64,000 nt of DNA. Source: Dipteronia dyeriana. Its lineage: Eukaryota > Streptophyta > Magnoliopsida > Sapindales > Sapindaceae. Of this stretch, positions 45,755-57,300 are shown piece after piece. The stretch is taken from positions 27,483,074-27,547,073 of the forward strand of contig CM065299.1 of assembly GCA_032871835.1 (NCBI GenBank). The letters run 5' to 3'. Numbering within the stretch: the stretch's first letter is position 1; every line of letters starts with the position of its first letter. The translations under genes and the position numbers were made by a program. The notes beneath the pieces are model-generated. The model saw only the letters and a program-made list of their open reading frames with translations, searched no databases and was not told where the DNA came from.

Positions 45755-45872
45755 GATTATTTAAAGGCAATTTCAGTAGTTCACCATAATATGTGCCTTT
45801 TAAACTTAACTTATTATAACGGTGACATCACTGCAACTCACCAAAAAAAATGACATTTCTCACCATTTCCAC
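45755..45872 (-). repeat. X2 right terminal inverted repeat
   Basis: The reverse complement starts GTGGAAATGGTGAGAAATG and aligns to the X1 right end. It is followed directly by the target duplication AATGAAAAA. Confidence 0.8.
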
Positions 45873-45881
45873 AATGAAAAA

Positions 45882-46225
45882 TATGGGAGAAGAAGAAAAA
45901 GAAAAGAAAGAGAGAAGCTGTGAGTATGGGAGAAGAAAAAGAAAGAGGATGTTTTGTACCTAAATGAAAAATCTCTCTTCGCTGAGTTCAAATTGGATGT
46001 TTTCCATCACCGGATTTGTAGTCTAAAGAGTTCTCCACTTTTACTCTATAAAGAGAAATGGAGAGAGACAAAGATGAAGAGACATTAGAGAAAAATAGAT
46101 AAGAGAAGTCGATGAAGAGAAAGAGAGCAATACAAAAAAGAAATAGTATGATAAAACTACCTCTACACTCAATCTTTTCAGCTTTTCACCAATTTTTTAT
46201 AAAAAAAATTGAACGCAATTTGTAT
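45882..46225 (-). repeat. Outer part of the Y right inverted repeat
   Basis: On the - strand this runs from ACAAATTGCGTT inward to CTTCTTCTCCCATA and pairs with 27836-28180. Confidence 0.8.
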
Positions 46226-46339
46226 ATATATAGGGTTAGGCTAAACATTCAAATCCCAACCATTAAATTAAGAGCACATGAATGATTGAGATGTTGAAAT
46301 AAAAATTTTAAGTCACAAATTTAAGTTGATTTAGTTTGA

Positions 46340-46385
<46 letters not shown>
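46226..46385. repeat. Unassigned AT-rich sequence with (TA)n
   Basis: A short unknown sequence (GGGTTAGGCTAAACATTCAA) is followed by a TA run at about 46343-46386. No gene. Confidence 0.5.
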
Positions 46386-46389
<4 letters not shown>

Positions 46390-46745
46390 TGGTTCTCTCA
46401 TAAGGGACCCCTTATTTAAATTTTAGTAAGGACCACCATGAAATCACATCCATTTTTATGAATTTTTGTGTGGATGATACGTTAAATGAAATCTACCTAA
46501 GAATTAAATTTGAGAATTTTTCAAATGCTACAACTATTTTTCTTGAATTTTTCTATATTTCAACATTTTCCTGATGCCTTTATATTTAACAAAATCGGGA
46601 TAAATAGTTGTGATGCTTGAAAAATTCTCAAATTTTATTCATAGGTAGATTTTACTGAAAATATCATCTATAAAAAATTCATAACAATAGATGTGATTTC
46701 CTGACAGTCCTTACCGAACTAAAATAAGGGATCCCTTATGAGAGA

Positions 46746-46751
<6 letters not shown>
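46386..46751. mobile_element. Fold-back MITE inserted in (TA)n
   Basis: This sequence of about 366 bp is an imperfect palindrome over its whole length. GAGTGGTTCTCTCATAAGGG at the left pairs with the reverse complement of CCCTTATGAGAGAATCACT at the right, and inner parts (AAATTTGAGAATTTTTCAA) also pair. TA microsatellite flanks both sides (46343-46386 and 46751-46805), as for Micron-type MITEs that target TA repeats. No coding capacity. Confidence 0.8.
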
Positions 46752-46791
<40 letters not shown>

Positions 46792-46827
46792 TTATATATA
46801 TATATGTATGTATGTATGTATGTATAT

Positions 46828-48215
46828 ATAAGGAACTTTTTTCCATTAGGACCTCTTTATTTTAATACAATGAGCACCTTTGATGAAATCGCATGCAATT
46901 GAATATGTTTCGATGAGATTTTTTGTATGCTTCCAAAGAAAATTAAAATACACATTCGATACAAATTTGAACTTATTTGGATTTGAGAACTAATTTTTTC
47001 GATATTTCTCTATTTTCAATTGTTTTATCTTCAAAAAGTTAGAAAATGTATTACATTACTTTTATCATCCATACAAAAAATCACATCAAAATTCAATAAA
47101 TTCCATTAAATTTTACCAAAGATGCTTGAAGTGTGTATTGTAAAGAGTCATCATTGGCACAACACCTCTTAGTAGAGATGGTTGTGCACCTCCCTTCCAC
47201 TCCTAATGATCAGGGGTTCAAGTCCCACCATGTGCATTTTACAATCATGTGTGGGGAGTTTTCTCCCGTTTTGTAGGAGCAGTCTTCTCTCCGATTGTGA
47301 GAGTTGTAGTCCATATATAACCTCTATCCGATAGCGGGAGTAGTATTCCAGACCGGGCTTGTAGAGTCTAGTTAATCTCGCTAGGTCCCAACAATAGTTG
47401 TATTTCAAAAAAAAAAAATCATCATTGGAAAATTTCTATATATGTGATTTTTTTTTCCCATTAGCACTATCTTATTTTAATACAATGGGCACCTTTGATG
47501 AAATCACATGCAATTGAATGTGTTTCGATGAGATTTTTTGTATGCATCCTGAGGAAATTAAAATACACATTTTGTACAAATTTGATTTTTTTTATTCGAG
47601 AATTATTTTACTGATATTACTCAAAATTTAAATGTTTTATCTTTAAAAAAGTCGAAAAAATAGTTTGTACTTGAAAATTTTTCAATTTTTTCTACAAATT
47701 TATTTCATTATTTTCATCAACCATACAAAAAATCACATCAAAATTCAATAAATTCCATTAAAATTTTCCAAAGGAGCTTAGAGTGTGCATTGTAAAAATA
47801 TCTTCATTGGAAAATATCTATATATGGAAACTTTTCACGTTAGCACTCCTTTGTTTAAATACAACGAGCACCTTTGATGAAATTGTATGCAATTGAATGT
47901 GTTTCGATGAGATTTTTTATATGCATCCTAAGAAAATTAAAATACATTTCTTGTACAAATTTGATATTTATTTTTGGATTTGAGAACTATTTTTTAAGAT
48001 ATTTTACTATTTTTAAATGTTTTATCTTCAAAAAAGTCGGAAAAAAGTAGTTTGTGTACCCAAAAAAGTTTCATTTTTTTCTACAAATGTAATTCATTAT
48101 TTTTATAACCCATACAGAAAATCACATCAAAATTCAATAAACTCCATTAAATTTTACCAACGGTAATTAAAGTGTGCATTTAAGAAGTCCTCGTTGAAAA
48201 TTTTCTATATATATA
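46828..48215. repeat. Three tandem copies of a ~350-380-bp fold-back MITE
   Basis: Head-to-tail copies can be tracked by GCACCTTTGATGAAAT at about 46873, 47489 and 47868. The spacing is about 345 bp (after removing the SINE) and 379 bp. Each unit is an imperfect palindrome: GATGAGATTTTTTGTATG near the start against CATACAAAAAATCACATCAA near the end. TATATATA-like bases separate the copies. No ORF. Confidence 0.82.
47158..47418 (+). mobile_element. tRNA-derived SINE
   Basis: This 261-bp element has a pol III A box TAGTAGAGATGG (47170-47181) and B box GGTTCAAGTCC (47215-47225), a non-tRNA body and an A-rich tail. It is flanked by perfect 10-bp target duplications TCATCATTGG (47148-47157 and 47419-47428). 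It sits in the first of the tandem MITE copies. Confidence 0.93.
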
Positions 48216-48318
48216 ACCATTTTTAATTATATAAAATATTTGGGAGTGGATAAGATTGTCACTCATAAATATGATTTACACAACCTTATATAAAATTTTA
48301 AAATTATACAATTACTAT
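48216..48318. other. Short AT-rich spacer
   Basis: Nothing recognised. Its end (48311-48318) is the left target duplication of the next element. Confidence 0.6.
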
Positions 48319-48973
48319 TAGGGGTGTGCAAAAAACCGTCAAACCGAACCAAACTAACCAACCCAACCCGTAAAGTTTGGGTTGGTTCGATTACAAATAT
48401 AAAAAATGGATGGGTTGGTTTGTCTTTTAAACAAACCGATTAAAGGTGGTTCGGTTTGGTTTGAGTGAAATAATTCATCAACCCAAACCAAACCACATAT
48501 TTTAGAAAGTAAAACTAAAATATAAAATTCATCTACATTTTCTATTTAGTCTATGTTTTATAACTTTTATCGATTACTTTAAGCTTTTATTGTTTATTTA
48601 TTTGTTTTGATACAATTCTTCTGATTGATTGATGTATTACGGTTTAAAAGCATAGATGTTGTCAAACATGTCTTTAATTGGTAATTACTCATTTGACTTT
48701 TATGTACTTCCTTTATATATATAATTAATATTTAATATTATGATTATTTTTTAAAATATTTTTATAATATAATACCAAAAACTAAAATATTTTTGAGTTC
48801 AAATCTTAACCGATAAATCAATCCAAACCAATCCGACCTTTTTTGGTTTGGTTTGAATCGGTTTAAAAAATCAAATTGGGTTGGATTGGGTTTAAATATA
48901 TCCAAACCGATCCATATTGGTTTGGTTTGACATTGAGCCTCAACCCAAACCAAACCGAAAATGGACACCCCTA
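48319..48973. mobile_element. Non-autonomous hAT MITE, 655 bp
   Basis: It has ends TAGGGGTGTGCA / GGACACCCCTA with perfect 8-bp target duplications ATTACTAT (48311-48318 and 48974-48981). Both subterminal regions carry repeats of GGTTTGGTTTG/AACCAAACC type. No transposase. It is similar in design to the element at 18729-20332 but a different family. Confidence 0.93.
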
Positions 48974-48981
48974 ATTACTAT

Positions 48982-50145
48982 AATCACTCATTCTAGTACC
49001 AATAATATCCTTATTAGAATGTATAAATTTTCATAAAGTGGAATTTTTTTTTTTGTTTCTAGGCTTCATCTTCTTTCTTTATTGTACGCCTTCATCTTCT
49101 CTTATTCAAAACAAAAATAAACTTCTTTTAAAATTAAATGATGAAATAATGGATGAGAACTGATCTCCACCATCCATTTGAGTGAGGAGATCTGATCTCC
49201 TGCATCCATTTCTTTATTTATGAAAGGTTTATTATATAAATGATAAAAAAAATGAAATTGACGATTTTACCATTGAACAGTTAACTTTTAATGGATTTCA
49301 ACTAACATCAGGGGAGTTTATACAATTTTGAGCAGAAGATCTATCTAATTGTTAAGTAGGTCTAAACTCAGGGGGGTTTGTTCAATTAGTCCTTTATCTT
49401 TTGACACTCCGATGAAAATACTCCATCCTTTAACCCTAAATTTTAAAATAATTTTAGAAGTGAAAAAAAAAAAAAAAAAAAAACTCAACACAAAGATCTT
49501 ACTTATTGTTTGGTTCTGAAAAAAAAAAAAAAACTTTGATGATCAAATACTTTTAAAAAACTTGTTTATTTATTGTTTAAATCTTTTACATTACTTTAAA
49601 TAAAATAAACCTTTAATGAATTGAAATAAAAATATTTTAGGGTTTGTGAAATGTAAAAAAGATTAAAAAAGCCTAATACTCTTTCTATTCGTTAGGCTGA
49701 CAAGTTATATGACTTGTATTCGTTAATTTGCATTCTGCAAGAAATCGAAGAACCATTACTAATCATAATCGCAATATTTAAAATTCGAGCCAGTCTTTTC
49801 TTGTATTGAATCGAGTAAAAAAAAATGAAAGAAATTAAATCTTCTCATTCTTAGCCTAATTCATTTTCTGTTTGGTTCTCACGAAAGTGTAGATCGAAAA
49901 AAGAAAATGAAGTTTTTTGTAATTTTAGAGTAATGCAATTATTTGGCTGATTGAGATGGATTCCTTTTTTCTATGAGCTCTGTTGAGTAAGAAATGTAGA
50001 AGAAATTGAATCTTCTCATTCTTGCCTAATCAAAATGATTAATCGTGATTCAACATAACGTTGGAGTCTAGCAATTAGTGTTTATTGTGTTTAGAATTTT
50101 GTTGTCCTCTTTAGTAATTTTATTATAATAAAATTGTTAAATAAT
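48982..50145. other. AT-rich intergenic DNA
   Basis: No gene seen. Poly-A runs occur at about 49462-49482 and 49520-49533. A short palindrome-like block GGAGATCTGATCTCC is at about 49186-49200. Confidence 0.6.
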
Positions 50146-51245
50146 CAGTCTTCGAAAAATCGACCTAGGTTGTCGATTAATTAGTTAGATTCCTCTAGTC
50201 GGTAACTTACTGTGGTGAAAGGTCAAGGTGGGCAATCGATTAATCGGTCAAATTAATTGATCAAATCAACTACACAGAGTCAAAGTTGTTGACTCTACCT
50301 TGTCTGTTTCTTTTTTTTTTATATAATTTCAAATTTTCATTCACTTCTTCAGACTTCAATTCTTCACTTCTTTATCAACCAACCTAAACATTGAAACAAA
50401 TCGTCCATTGAGATCGCCCAAAGAAGCTTCTTGCTGCCTACCACCATTCAGTCGCTGTGATCGCCGAAGCTGTCATCCGCCGTTGCCGTTGCCGGTTCGT
50501 CGGTCCTCATGTCTCCAAGAATTCAAAGTCCATCTAGGGTTTGTATTATTATTTATTTTTTTAAAATTGCATTAATCATTTTGTAATTAAAGTTTGACAC
50601 GTTCTTTCTATTAATGTGTTGAGTTTTTCATTTTTGTTCTTGTTGCCTATATAAATTTGTAAATTACTTATTTGGAATTTGTAAATTAGTAAAATTTTAT
50701 AAATATGTTCTTACATTTGATTTATAAGTGGTTTTGATTGGATTTGCAAGAGTCTAAGCATAATAATAATAAGTTATATGAGAAATTTAAGGTTTGCTGT
50801 GGTAGCCGTTAAAGTTTCATTGATGTCCAGAAGTTGAAATCGTGCAAAGAGAATGCACGTGTAAAAGCAACATTCATAACTATTTTTTTTTTAAATTAGA
50901 TCCAGTGAATTTTGATGAATTTTGTTGACAGAGATTGCCATGTTTTGAAGATTAGTCTTCGCTTGCTTTTGTCTTTTATTTTGCACTATGTTGTCTGTTG
51001 TGTTGCAGTTGTATTGGTTTATTGAATTTTTTTATGATTGGATTGGATTGATAATTTGACATTTATGGATTTGAAAAGAATTTTATTTGGATTTGATCAT
51101 TTGAATTTGTTTGTGGTTGGATTTTTATACAAGATAATAAAAAAATAAAAAAAAATTCACCATGCGATTAATCGTCGATCAATTGGTCTATGTGCTAGGT
51201 GTTGGGTATTCGTCCGACTAGCTCCTAGTGCTTACTAGAATATTA
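50146..51245. other. Possible non-autonomous element with captured leader/exon
   Basis: Both ends carry related short motifs: TCGATTAAT, CGATTAATCG, GACCTAGG and CTAGTCGG on the left (50160-50265), and CGATTAATCG, CGACTAGCTCC and GTGCTAGGTG on the right (51168-51230). This suggests a hAT-like element. Between them, 50390-50540 is distinctly GC-richer and looks like a plant leader or first exon (CCGCCGTTGCCGTTGCCGG, then AGGGTTTGT). No long ORF and no proven target duplication. Confidence 0.3.
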
Positions 51246-52506
51246 TAATATAATACAAAAAAAAATGGAGTGTAGAAATATATTTAGTGAATTGCCAATA
51301 ACACCACTTTATAATAAAATATGGGTGTACAAATTATATTTTTGAGTGACAATATCGGCATCCAAAGTATTTCCATTGAACAGATTATATTTGAGGGAAA
51401 ATACATTGACCACCTCTGAAGTTTGGCATAAATGTTGTTAAAAAGCAAGTATCCATTTATCTACTCAAACTTCTCATATTCTTACAAGACCATATTTCCC
51501 TTAGTTATTAATATTTAAAAATGAAGATAATATTTTTATAAAAAAATAGTTTACGCTAGTAAAAATAATTTAAAATTTAGAAACAGTATATTATTATAAA
51601 TTTAAATTTTAAATAGTATACAAAATCAATTCAAAAATGAAGGTAATTTCAAAAATTAAAAACTTGTTTTATTTACTTTAAAGTTTAAATGTAAAAATGA
51701 ATAAAATTTAAAATTTTGAAAATTGTTTTTTATTTTATCATTTCAAAATTTTTTTTTATTCCATTGAAAGGATTATCTTCAATTAATTTAATTTAATTGT
51801 TTTTCATAAAAATATTATCTTTATTTTTAAGTTTTGATAACTAATGGAAATTTGTTTTTTAATTTCAATTTTAAAAGTATGGGAGGTCTAAATAAATAAA
51901 TAAACAAATGTATACTTGGGGGTCGTTTGTTTTTTTGTCTGAAAACTGAACAGTTCTGAATTTTTCTGAAGACTGAATAGGGACTGAAATCTGAACTTGA
52001 ATGAAATGTTTTTTTTTTCTTCACATCTGAATGTATTATCAACACGTTTATTTTTTAAATGTAAAATTATCTGAAAATAAGTAGTTTTACATTTATACCT
52101 ATGTAAAGCAATTATACATAAAATATAGAATAAAAATAATAAAAAATTATTATTATTATATATAAAGTTATGAACACATATGATCAGTATATTCTTTTTT
52201 TATTACAAACAAACTTTATTTTTAATAAAAAAAATTAAAAAAAATTAAAAAATAAAAGGGGCAGTATGAAAACTCACACAAAACACTCTAAAAAATAACA
52301 TATAAAAACATCACTCTAATATCATGATAAAGTATTGATATTAAACACCAATAAGAGAAGTGATTAGTGTTCTTTTTTTTTTAAAGCTATTTAAAATAAG
52401 CAATATATTAGAATAAAGATTTCTATACCATATATAATTATAATGAAATTGGAAATATGTTATATATGGGAGATAGTGTCAGAAGAAAAGATTTTGGATT
52501 ACATTT
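51246..52506. other. AT-rich intergenic DNA
   Basis: No gene seen. A GGGGGTCGTTTGTTTTTTTG motif at about 51918 with repeated CTGAA/TGAAC sequence may be a worn MITE end. CATTT at 52502-52506 is the left flank of the LTR element. Confidence 0.55.
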
Positions 52507-53382
52507 TGTTGTATGTGAATTTTACCAAGCATACACGTCATTGACAGGAAGGAGAAAATAGCCAAGTGGACGCCCAAATGGGGACACAGAAAATATCCTA
52601 CGAGGCATCATTAAAGAGAAGAAAAGCCCGAGTAAGCATATATAGAATGAAACCTACTCGGGATCAGTTAACAACACTCGGGACTGGTTAAACAACGCTT
52701 CCACTCGGGCTCAAACGGCGCTACTCGGGACCATCAGGTATTACTCTTACTCGAGAATAAATACGACTCGAGTAAGAACTTGGTGCTTATTTCACACGGA
52801 TTAAGTCATTAAATACGTGAAGATATCCATCAGGAAGGAATCCCAAATAAAATGGAACATTAAGTTAGAAGAGTCCCCAATCAGGAAATAACTTGATTTC
52901 TTTACGAAGACTACATTCTTATAAGGAAACAAGTCCAAATTGAACTACACTACTAGAATCCCACTCGATTTCTATAAGAGACTCCGAAACAGGAAAGAAG
53001 ACAAATCAACCTCAAGCAAGTAACCGAATCACAATTAAATACAAAGATCTTGTATTACTTGTACAAAGCAGATTGGGGTTCTATAAGCATATAAATAGAC
53101 CCATAATCTGGCTCAAAAAGATATAGGCAATACAGCATACAACAATTATAGAAAATAAAGAGAGAAAAAAGAGAGATCGAGAGCTTGTAAACATCTTATT
53201 CTCTTAGTGGATTTTGGCTTGGTTGATCCTTCAACCACCTGTGGATGTTTCTCAGGCCATCGGAGTTTTACCACGTAAAACTTGTCTTTGTTACTCTCTC
53301 TGCATCTCTTTCTCTTTAATTCAATAGCCGAAATCCAATTCTTGTTGGCTTTTTTGGCATAATCCAAAAATCGAAGTCAACA
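52507..53382 (+). repeat. 5' LTR of the Tat/Retand element
   Basis: 876 bp, TGTTGTATG...GTCAACA. Repeated CACTCGGGAC/TACTCGGGA motifs (about 52665-52760) lie in the U3 part. A TATA-like CATATAAATAG lies at about 53089. The copy at 63695 confirms the start. Confidence 0.93.
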
Positions 53383-53383
53383 A

Positions 53384-53402
53384 TTGGCGCTAGAAGGAAG
53401 GG
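53384..53402 (+). other. Primer binding site
   Basis: TTGGCGCTAGAAGGAAGGG follows the LTR end (CA at 53381-53382) by one base. The TGGCGC start is usual for Ty3/gypsy primer sites. I do not assign the tRNA. Confidence 0.75.
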
Positions 53403-53429
53403 TCGAACCTCCGAACTTGTTAAAAAGCA

Positions 53430-54850
53430 ATGGCAGGAAGCAGAAGTAGTTCAGGGAATGGCCAAAAATCACCAGGTGATTTCCATATTGGCAACACGTC
53501 ACAAGATTCTGCAGCAAACACAAAAAACCAGACTGCGCGCCTTACAGGGATCCAGCAAGTTCCTCCAACCAGCAGAGATCTTACGCTGCGTTTCCAATAG
53601 GCCCTGCAGCAATTGGTGTGGGACGCAGTAAAGGAAGGGATTGATCTACTGGCCGCAGGAGCACATACTCTCAATCCTCCTCTCGTAAGGCTCCGTTCAA
53701 TGGTGGTGGGGCAAGGAATATCTATGCCAAAAACCAGAATGAACTCTTCCCCAATCAATCCAGCTGGACAGAAAACACTAGAAGAGGAAAATCACCAGAG
53801 GCTGGATCGCAATCAAACAATACGAGCCAGACATCGTAAATACGATCGGCGCAGAGAACGGACATCATCAGAAGACAGTGATCAACACCATCGTAAACGT
53901 CATCATGGAGTCACACGAGGGTTCCGGCATCAGAGTGAAGAATCTGAGGAAAGAATGGCAGTTACCCAACGGTTCAACCGTCAAGGAAGCCCGGTAGGGG
54001 ACAGAGATGTCACAATCCAGAGCCTAACTCGAGAAGTACAGAATAACAGGCGACAGATGGAAGCACTAGTCAGACGTTACGGCTGTAACGATCTATCTGA
54101 TGATGACTCCGACAGTCCATTCACTAGGGAGATTTTACGGACCCCTTTCCCAGAAAGATTCAGGATGCCGCATGTGGAGCAATTCAAAAACGATACAGAT
54201 CCAAATGAGCACGTTAGACGCTATAAAAGTGACATGGCTCAATATGCCCGCAGTGACCCCCTATTGTGTCTCAACTTTCCGTAAACACTAGGGGACACAT
54301 GCTCAAAATGGTTCGGAAGACTACCCCCGACAAGCATCGGAAATTTCAGCGAGTTGAGCAGGAGCTTTTCAAGGCAATTCCTGAGCAACGTTCACATAAA
54401 GAAGTTGGTGGCCTACCTCTCTCAAATAAAACAGGGGAAGGACTAGTCGTTAAAAAAAATACTTGGGCCTGTTCGGCCAAGCAGTATCAGAAATTGGCAG
54501 CGCTAATGATGAAGCAATTATTGCTGCCTTCACCAATAACTTGCAGAATGGACTACTATCCTTCGATTTGAGAAGAGCGCGGCTGATTAGGTATGCCGAC
54601 ATGATGGATATGGCAGGAGGATACGCTTTGGCCGAGGAAGAAGAGTTAGTTACAGGAGGAAGCTATATGCATGGAGGAAAGCCGGAACAGAAGAATACTG
54701 AATCCAAGGGGCAGAATCAAAAGGAAAAACGGAAAGGGAACAGCAAGGAGAAAAACAAGGATGGGGGTAATAGGCTCAACGCCGAACGGTCCACAGAGAA
54801 ATACCAAGGCAGATATACCAATTACACCCCTCTTCGAAAGAAACAAGAAG
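53430..54850 (+). pseudogene. gag of the Tat/Retand element
   Basis: Gag forms the particle and binds RNA. The frame from ATG 53430 begins MAGSRSSSGNGQ, has an Arg/Ser-rich middle (about 53810-53960) and the retrotransposon gag domain: FPERFRMPHVEQFKNDTDPN, CSKWFGRLPPTSIGNFSELS, SRSFSRQFLSNVH. After a shift in the A run at 54451-54458 it continues AFTNNLQNGLLSFDL. Stops are TAG 53598-53600, TAA 54282-54284 and TAG at about 54448. A CCHC-like CRFHKETGHETSKCFQL at about 54937 marks the gag end. The frame then leads into protease without a stop. Confidence 0.85.
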
Positions 54851-55720
54851 AAATTCTAGCCATCTTGGAAGAAAAGAATATGGTGCAAGAACCGCGGCGA
54901 CAATCACAATTCGCCCGGAGAGATACAACAAAGTATTGCAGGTTTCATAAAGAAACTGGTCACGAAACTTCAAAGTGTTTTCAGCTCAGGGATTACATAG
55001 AGACTCTTATTCGGGAAGGGCACCTACGGGATGTAATCTTGAAAAAAGATGAGAGACCAGAAACCAAGAAAGTCAAGGTTGATCATAACCCTGGTCAAAA
55101 TCAAAGAACCAGCCCTGAAGCCTATCAAGTAATACATACAATTTTCGGAGGACCTTCTACTGGGAGAAGCAACCGAGAACGAACTCAGGAAATCAGAGAA
55201 GCAGTAGAAGCAAGGAATAACTTCGACATAAACTCGGTTGAACCAGACCCGAAAAGGGTAAAGGAAGAATGGGACCCAATAATCTTTACAGAGGCAGACT
55301 CTTATGGCGTCGATGTTCGACCTAACGACGCTTTGGTTATAAGTGCCCGGATTGGCCACAAGGAAGTCCGGAGAATTTTAATAGATAATGGGAGCTCAGC
55401 AGACATCCTAAGCGTGGCCGTATACTACCAGCTAAGACTAGACCGAAAATATTTACAGTCTTTCCAAACTCCATTAAGAGGATTTGGGGGAATAGAGGTC
55501 AGGTCACTCGGGATGGTAAAATAACCTGTGAAGATCGGAACGGGACCATGCCAGAGGACTGTCCTGCTCGACTTCGTGGTAGTTGACTTGGATAATTGGC
55601 CGTATAATGCATTATTGGGCTGGCCATTCCTGAATAAAACAAGGGCCGTGACGGCCACTTATGCATTAATGATCAAGTTCCCAACAGAACAAGGGGTAGG
55701 GATAGTCAAGGGATCCCAAG
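54851..55720 (+). pseudogene. Aspartic protease region of pol
   Basis: This is in the same frame as the end of gag (54463 onward). It contains the knuckle CRFHKETGHETSKC, then RRILIDNGSSADILSVAVY, the retropepsin-type active site (D-x-G-S-S-A-D), FGGIEVRSLG and YNALLGWPFLNKTRAV, a typical flap-to-C-terminal part. A single TAA at 55522-55524 interrupts it. The Asp is intact, so this domain is otherwise well kept. Confidence 0.85.
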
Positions 55721-55899
55721 AGATGGCCCGAAGAGCAAATCTGTCAGTATACAGAGACAAGCATGATGTTGAACAAGTGTGCACCATAATACAACCAAAT
55801 CAGTGTAAAGAATCCTTGTCATTTGAACTGGATCCAAGGGAGGGCTCGAATGAATACAAAACAGAATTGGTTGAAGTGGTACTTGAAGAAGACAAACCG

Positions 55900-56945
55900 G
55901 ACAAGAAAATCATGATAGGGGTCAACTTGGATGGAAAAGTCAAGCAAGACTTAACCAGTCTGCTTAGAGAATACAAAGATGTATTCGCTTGGAGTCATGA
56001 AGATATGATCGGGATAGATGCCCTAGTAATATCCCACTACCTCGCAGTAAGCCCGAATGTAAAACCGGTGATACAAAAGAGAAGATCGTTCAATCCTAAA
56101 AGAAGTCAAGCAATCAAAAAAGAGGTGGAAAAGCTACTAGAAACTGGATCAATCAGAGAAGTCAACTACCCTCAGTGGGTTGCCAACGTAGTCCTCATCC
56201 AGAAGAAAAATGGACAATGAAGGATGTGCGTAGATTTCACGGATCTAAATAAGGCATGTCCAAAGGATAGCTTCCCATTTCCAAGGATAGATCAGCTGGT
56301 AGATGCCACAGCAGGTCATGAATTACTCAGCTTCATGGACACTTACTCAGGATATAATTAGATCCGGATGAACAAAGCTGATGAAGAAAAAACAGCCTTC
56401 ACAACGGATCAGGGTTTATATTGCTACACAGTAATGCCCTTCAGTTTAAAAAATATAGGAGCTACGTACCAAAGGTTGGTCAACAAAATCTTCACTCGGC
56501 AAATAGGAAGGAACATGGAAGTGTACATTGATGATATGTTGACTAAAAGCGTCTCAGCAGATGAGCATGCCCACGACCTCAGAGAGACATTTGATGTTTT
56601 GAGAAGATACCAGATGAAATTAAACCCAAACAAATGTTTATTCGGAGTCCATTCGGGAAGATTCTTGGGTTTTCAAGTCCATCAAAGAGGAATCAAAGTT
56701 AATCCCGAGAAGATCCAGGCTTTGCAAGAAATGACTTCACCTAAAACATTGAAAGAGGTACAGCGCTTAACAGGGTGTTTAGCCTCCTTGGGAAGATTCA
56801 TCTCAAGGGCTACAGACAGGTGCGCACCTTTCTTCAAAATAATCGAAAAAGGGAAAGGTCTGGAGTGGAGTAAAGAATGTGAGCAGGCATTCTTAAAAAT
56901 AAAAGAGTACTTGGGGCAAGCTCCCATCCTCTCAAAACTGTAAAA
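55900..56945 (+). pseudogene. Reverse transcriptase region of pol
   Basis: One frame runs through VFAWSHEDMIGIDALVISH, NPKRSQAIKKEVEKLLETG, RMCVDFTDLNKACPKDSFPF and ELLSFMDTYSGYN. It continues with YCYTVMPFSLKNIGATYQRL, VYIDDMLTKS (catalytic YIDD box intact) and KCLFGVHSGRFLGFQVHQRG. In-frame stops are TGA 56218-56220 (where Trp is usual, NGKW-type), TAG 56359-56361 (where Gln is usual) and TAA 56941-56943. Each is a single-base change, so the element decayed by point mutation rather than by deletion. Confidence 0.9.
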
Positions 56946-57300
56946 AGGGGAAATACTTCAGTTGTATCTATCAATAACTGAGCTTGCAGCAAGTTCAGTC
57001 TTATTCAGAACAGAAGATGGAGTGTAGAAACCAGTGTATTATACAAGCAAGGCACTCCTACCGGCCGAGACTAGGTACTCACAGGTAAAGAAGATAGCCT
57101 TAGCATTGGTTTCAGCAGCAAAAAAGCTTAGACCATACTTTCAGGCCCATAGGATCCAGGTTCTCACCAATTGCCCATTAAGGCAAATCTTACAAAAACC
57201 AGAGATATCAGGAAGACTTACTAAATGGGCAATCGAGTTAAGTGAATTCGATATTCATTATATCCCCAGAACCTCCCTCAAAGGACAAGCTGTGGCAGAC
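56946..57300 (+). pseudogene. RNase H (retroviral type) region
   Basis: Following RT: LQLYLSITELAASSVLFRTE, KPVYYTSKALLPAETRY, RPYFQAHRIQVLTNCPLRQI and GRLTKWAIELSEFDIHYIPR, the standard Ty3/gypsy RNase H and linker. TAG at 57026-57028 lies before KPVYY, where Gln is usual. Confidence 0.85.

Larger units (their letters stand above)
32557..45872. mobile_element. MULE copy X2 with Ulp1-like and transposase genes
   Basis: This is the sister of X1 with the same gene order. Its borders are exact: the 9-bp target duplication AATGAAAAA lies at 32548-32556 and 45873-45881, and the element begins GGGGTCAAAAAA and ends CATTTCCAC. It landed inside the right inverted repeat of Y. A 4.4-kb LTR retrotransposon lies in its leader intron. 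Both genes carry fewer lesions than in X1, and the visible acidic catalytic positions of the transposase are kept. Confidence 0.93.
27836..46225 (+). mobile_element. FAR1-type MULE (Y), disrupted by X2
   Basis: A FAR1-like transposase gene (29009-31395) is flanked by long inverted repeats of about 400 bp. The left one is 27836-28235. The right one is split by X2 into 32440-32556 and 45882-46225. Pairing is clear, for example GTAAAAATGGAAAACTCTTT near 28002 against GTAAAAGTGGAGAACTCTTT on the - strand near 46045. Without X2 it spans about 5 kb. The outermost bases cannot be fixed and no 9-bp target duplication is evident; the right end abuts a (TA)n stretch. Confidence 0.8.

Noticed and set aside
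47169..47408. 79-codon - strand ORF
   Set aside because: It falls entirely inside the SINE.
47158..47418. tRNA gene
   Set aside because: A and B boxes are present, but there is no cloverleaf-sized unit. The 261-bp length, A tail and 10-bp target duplication identify a SINE.
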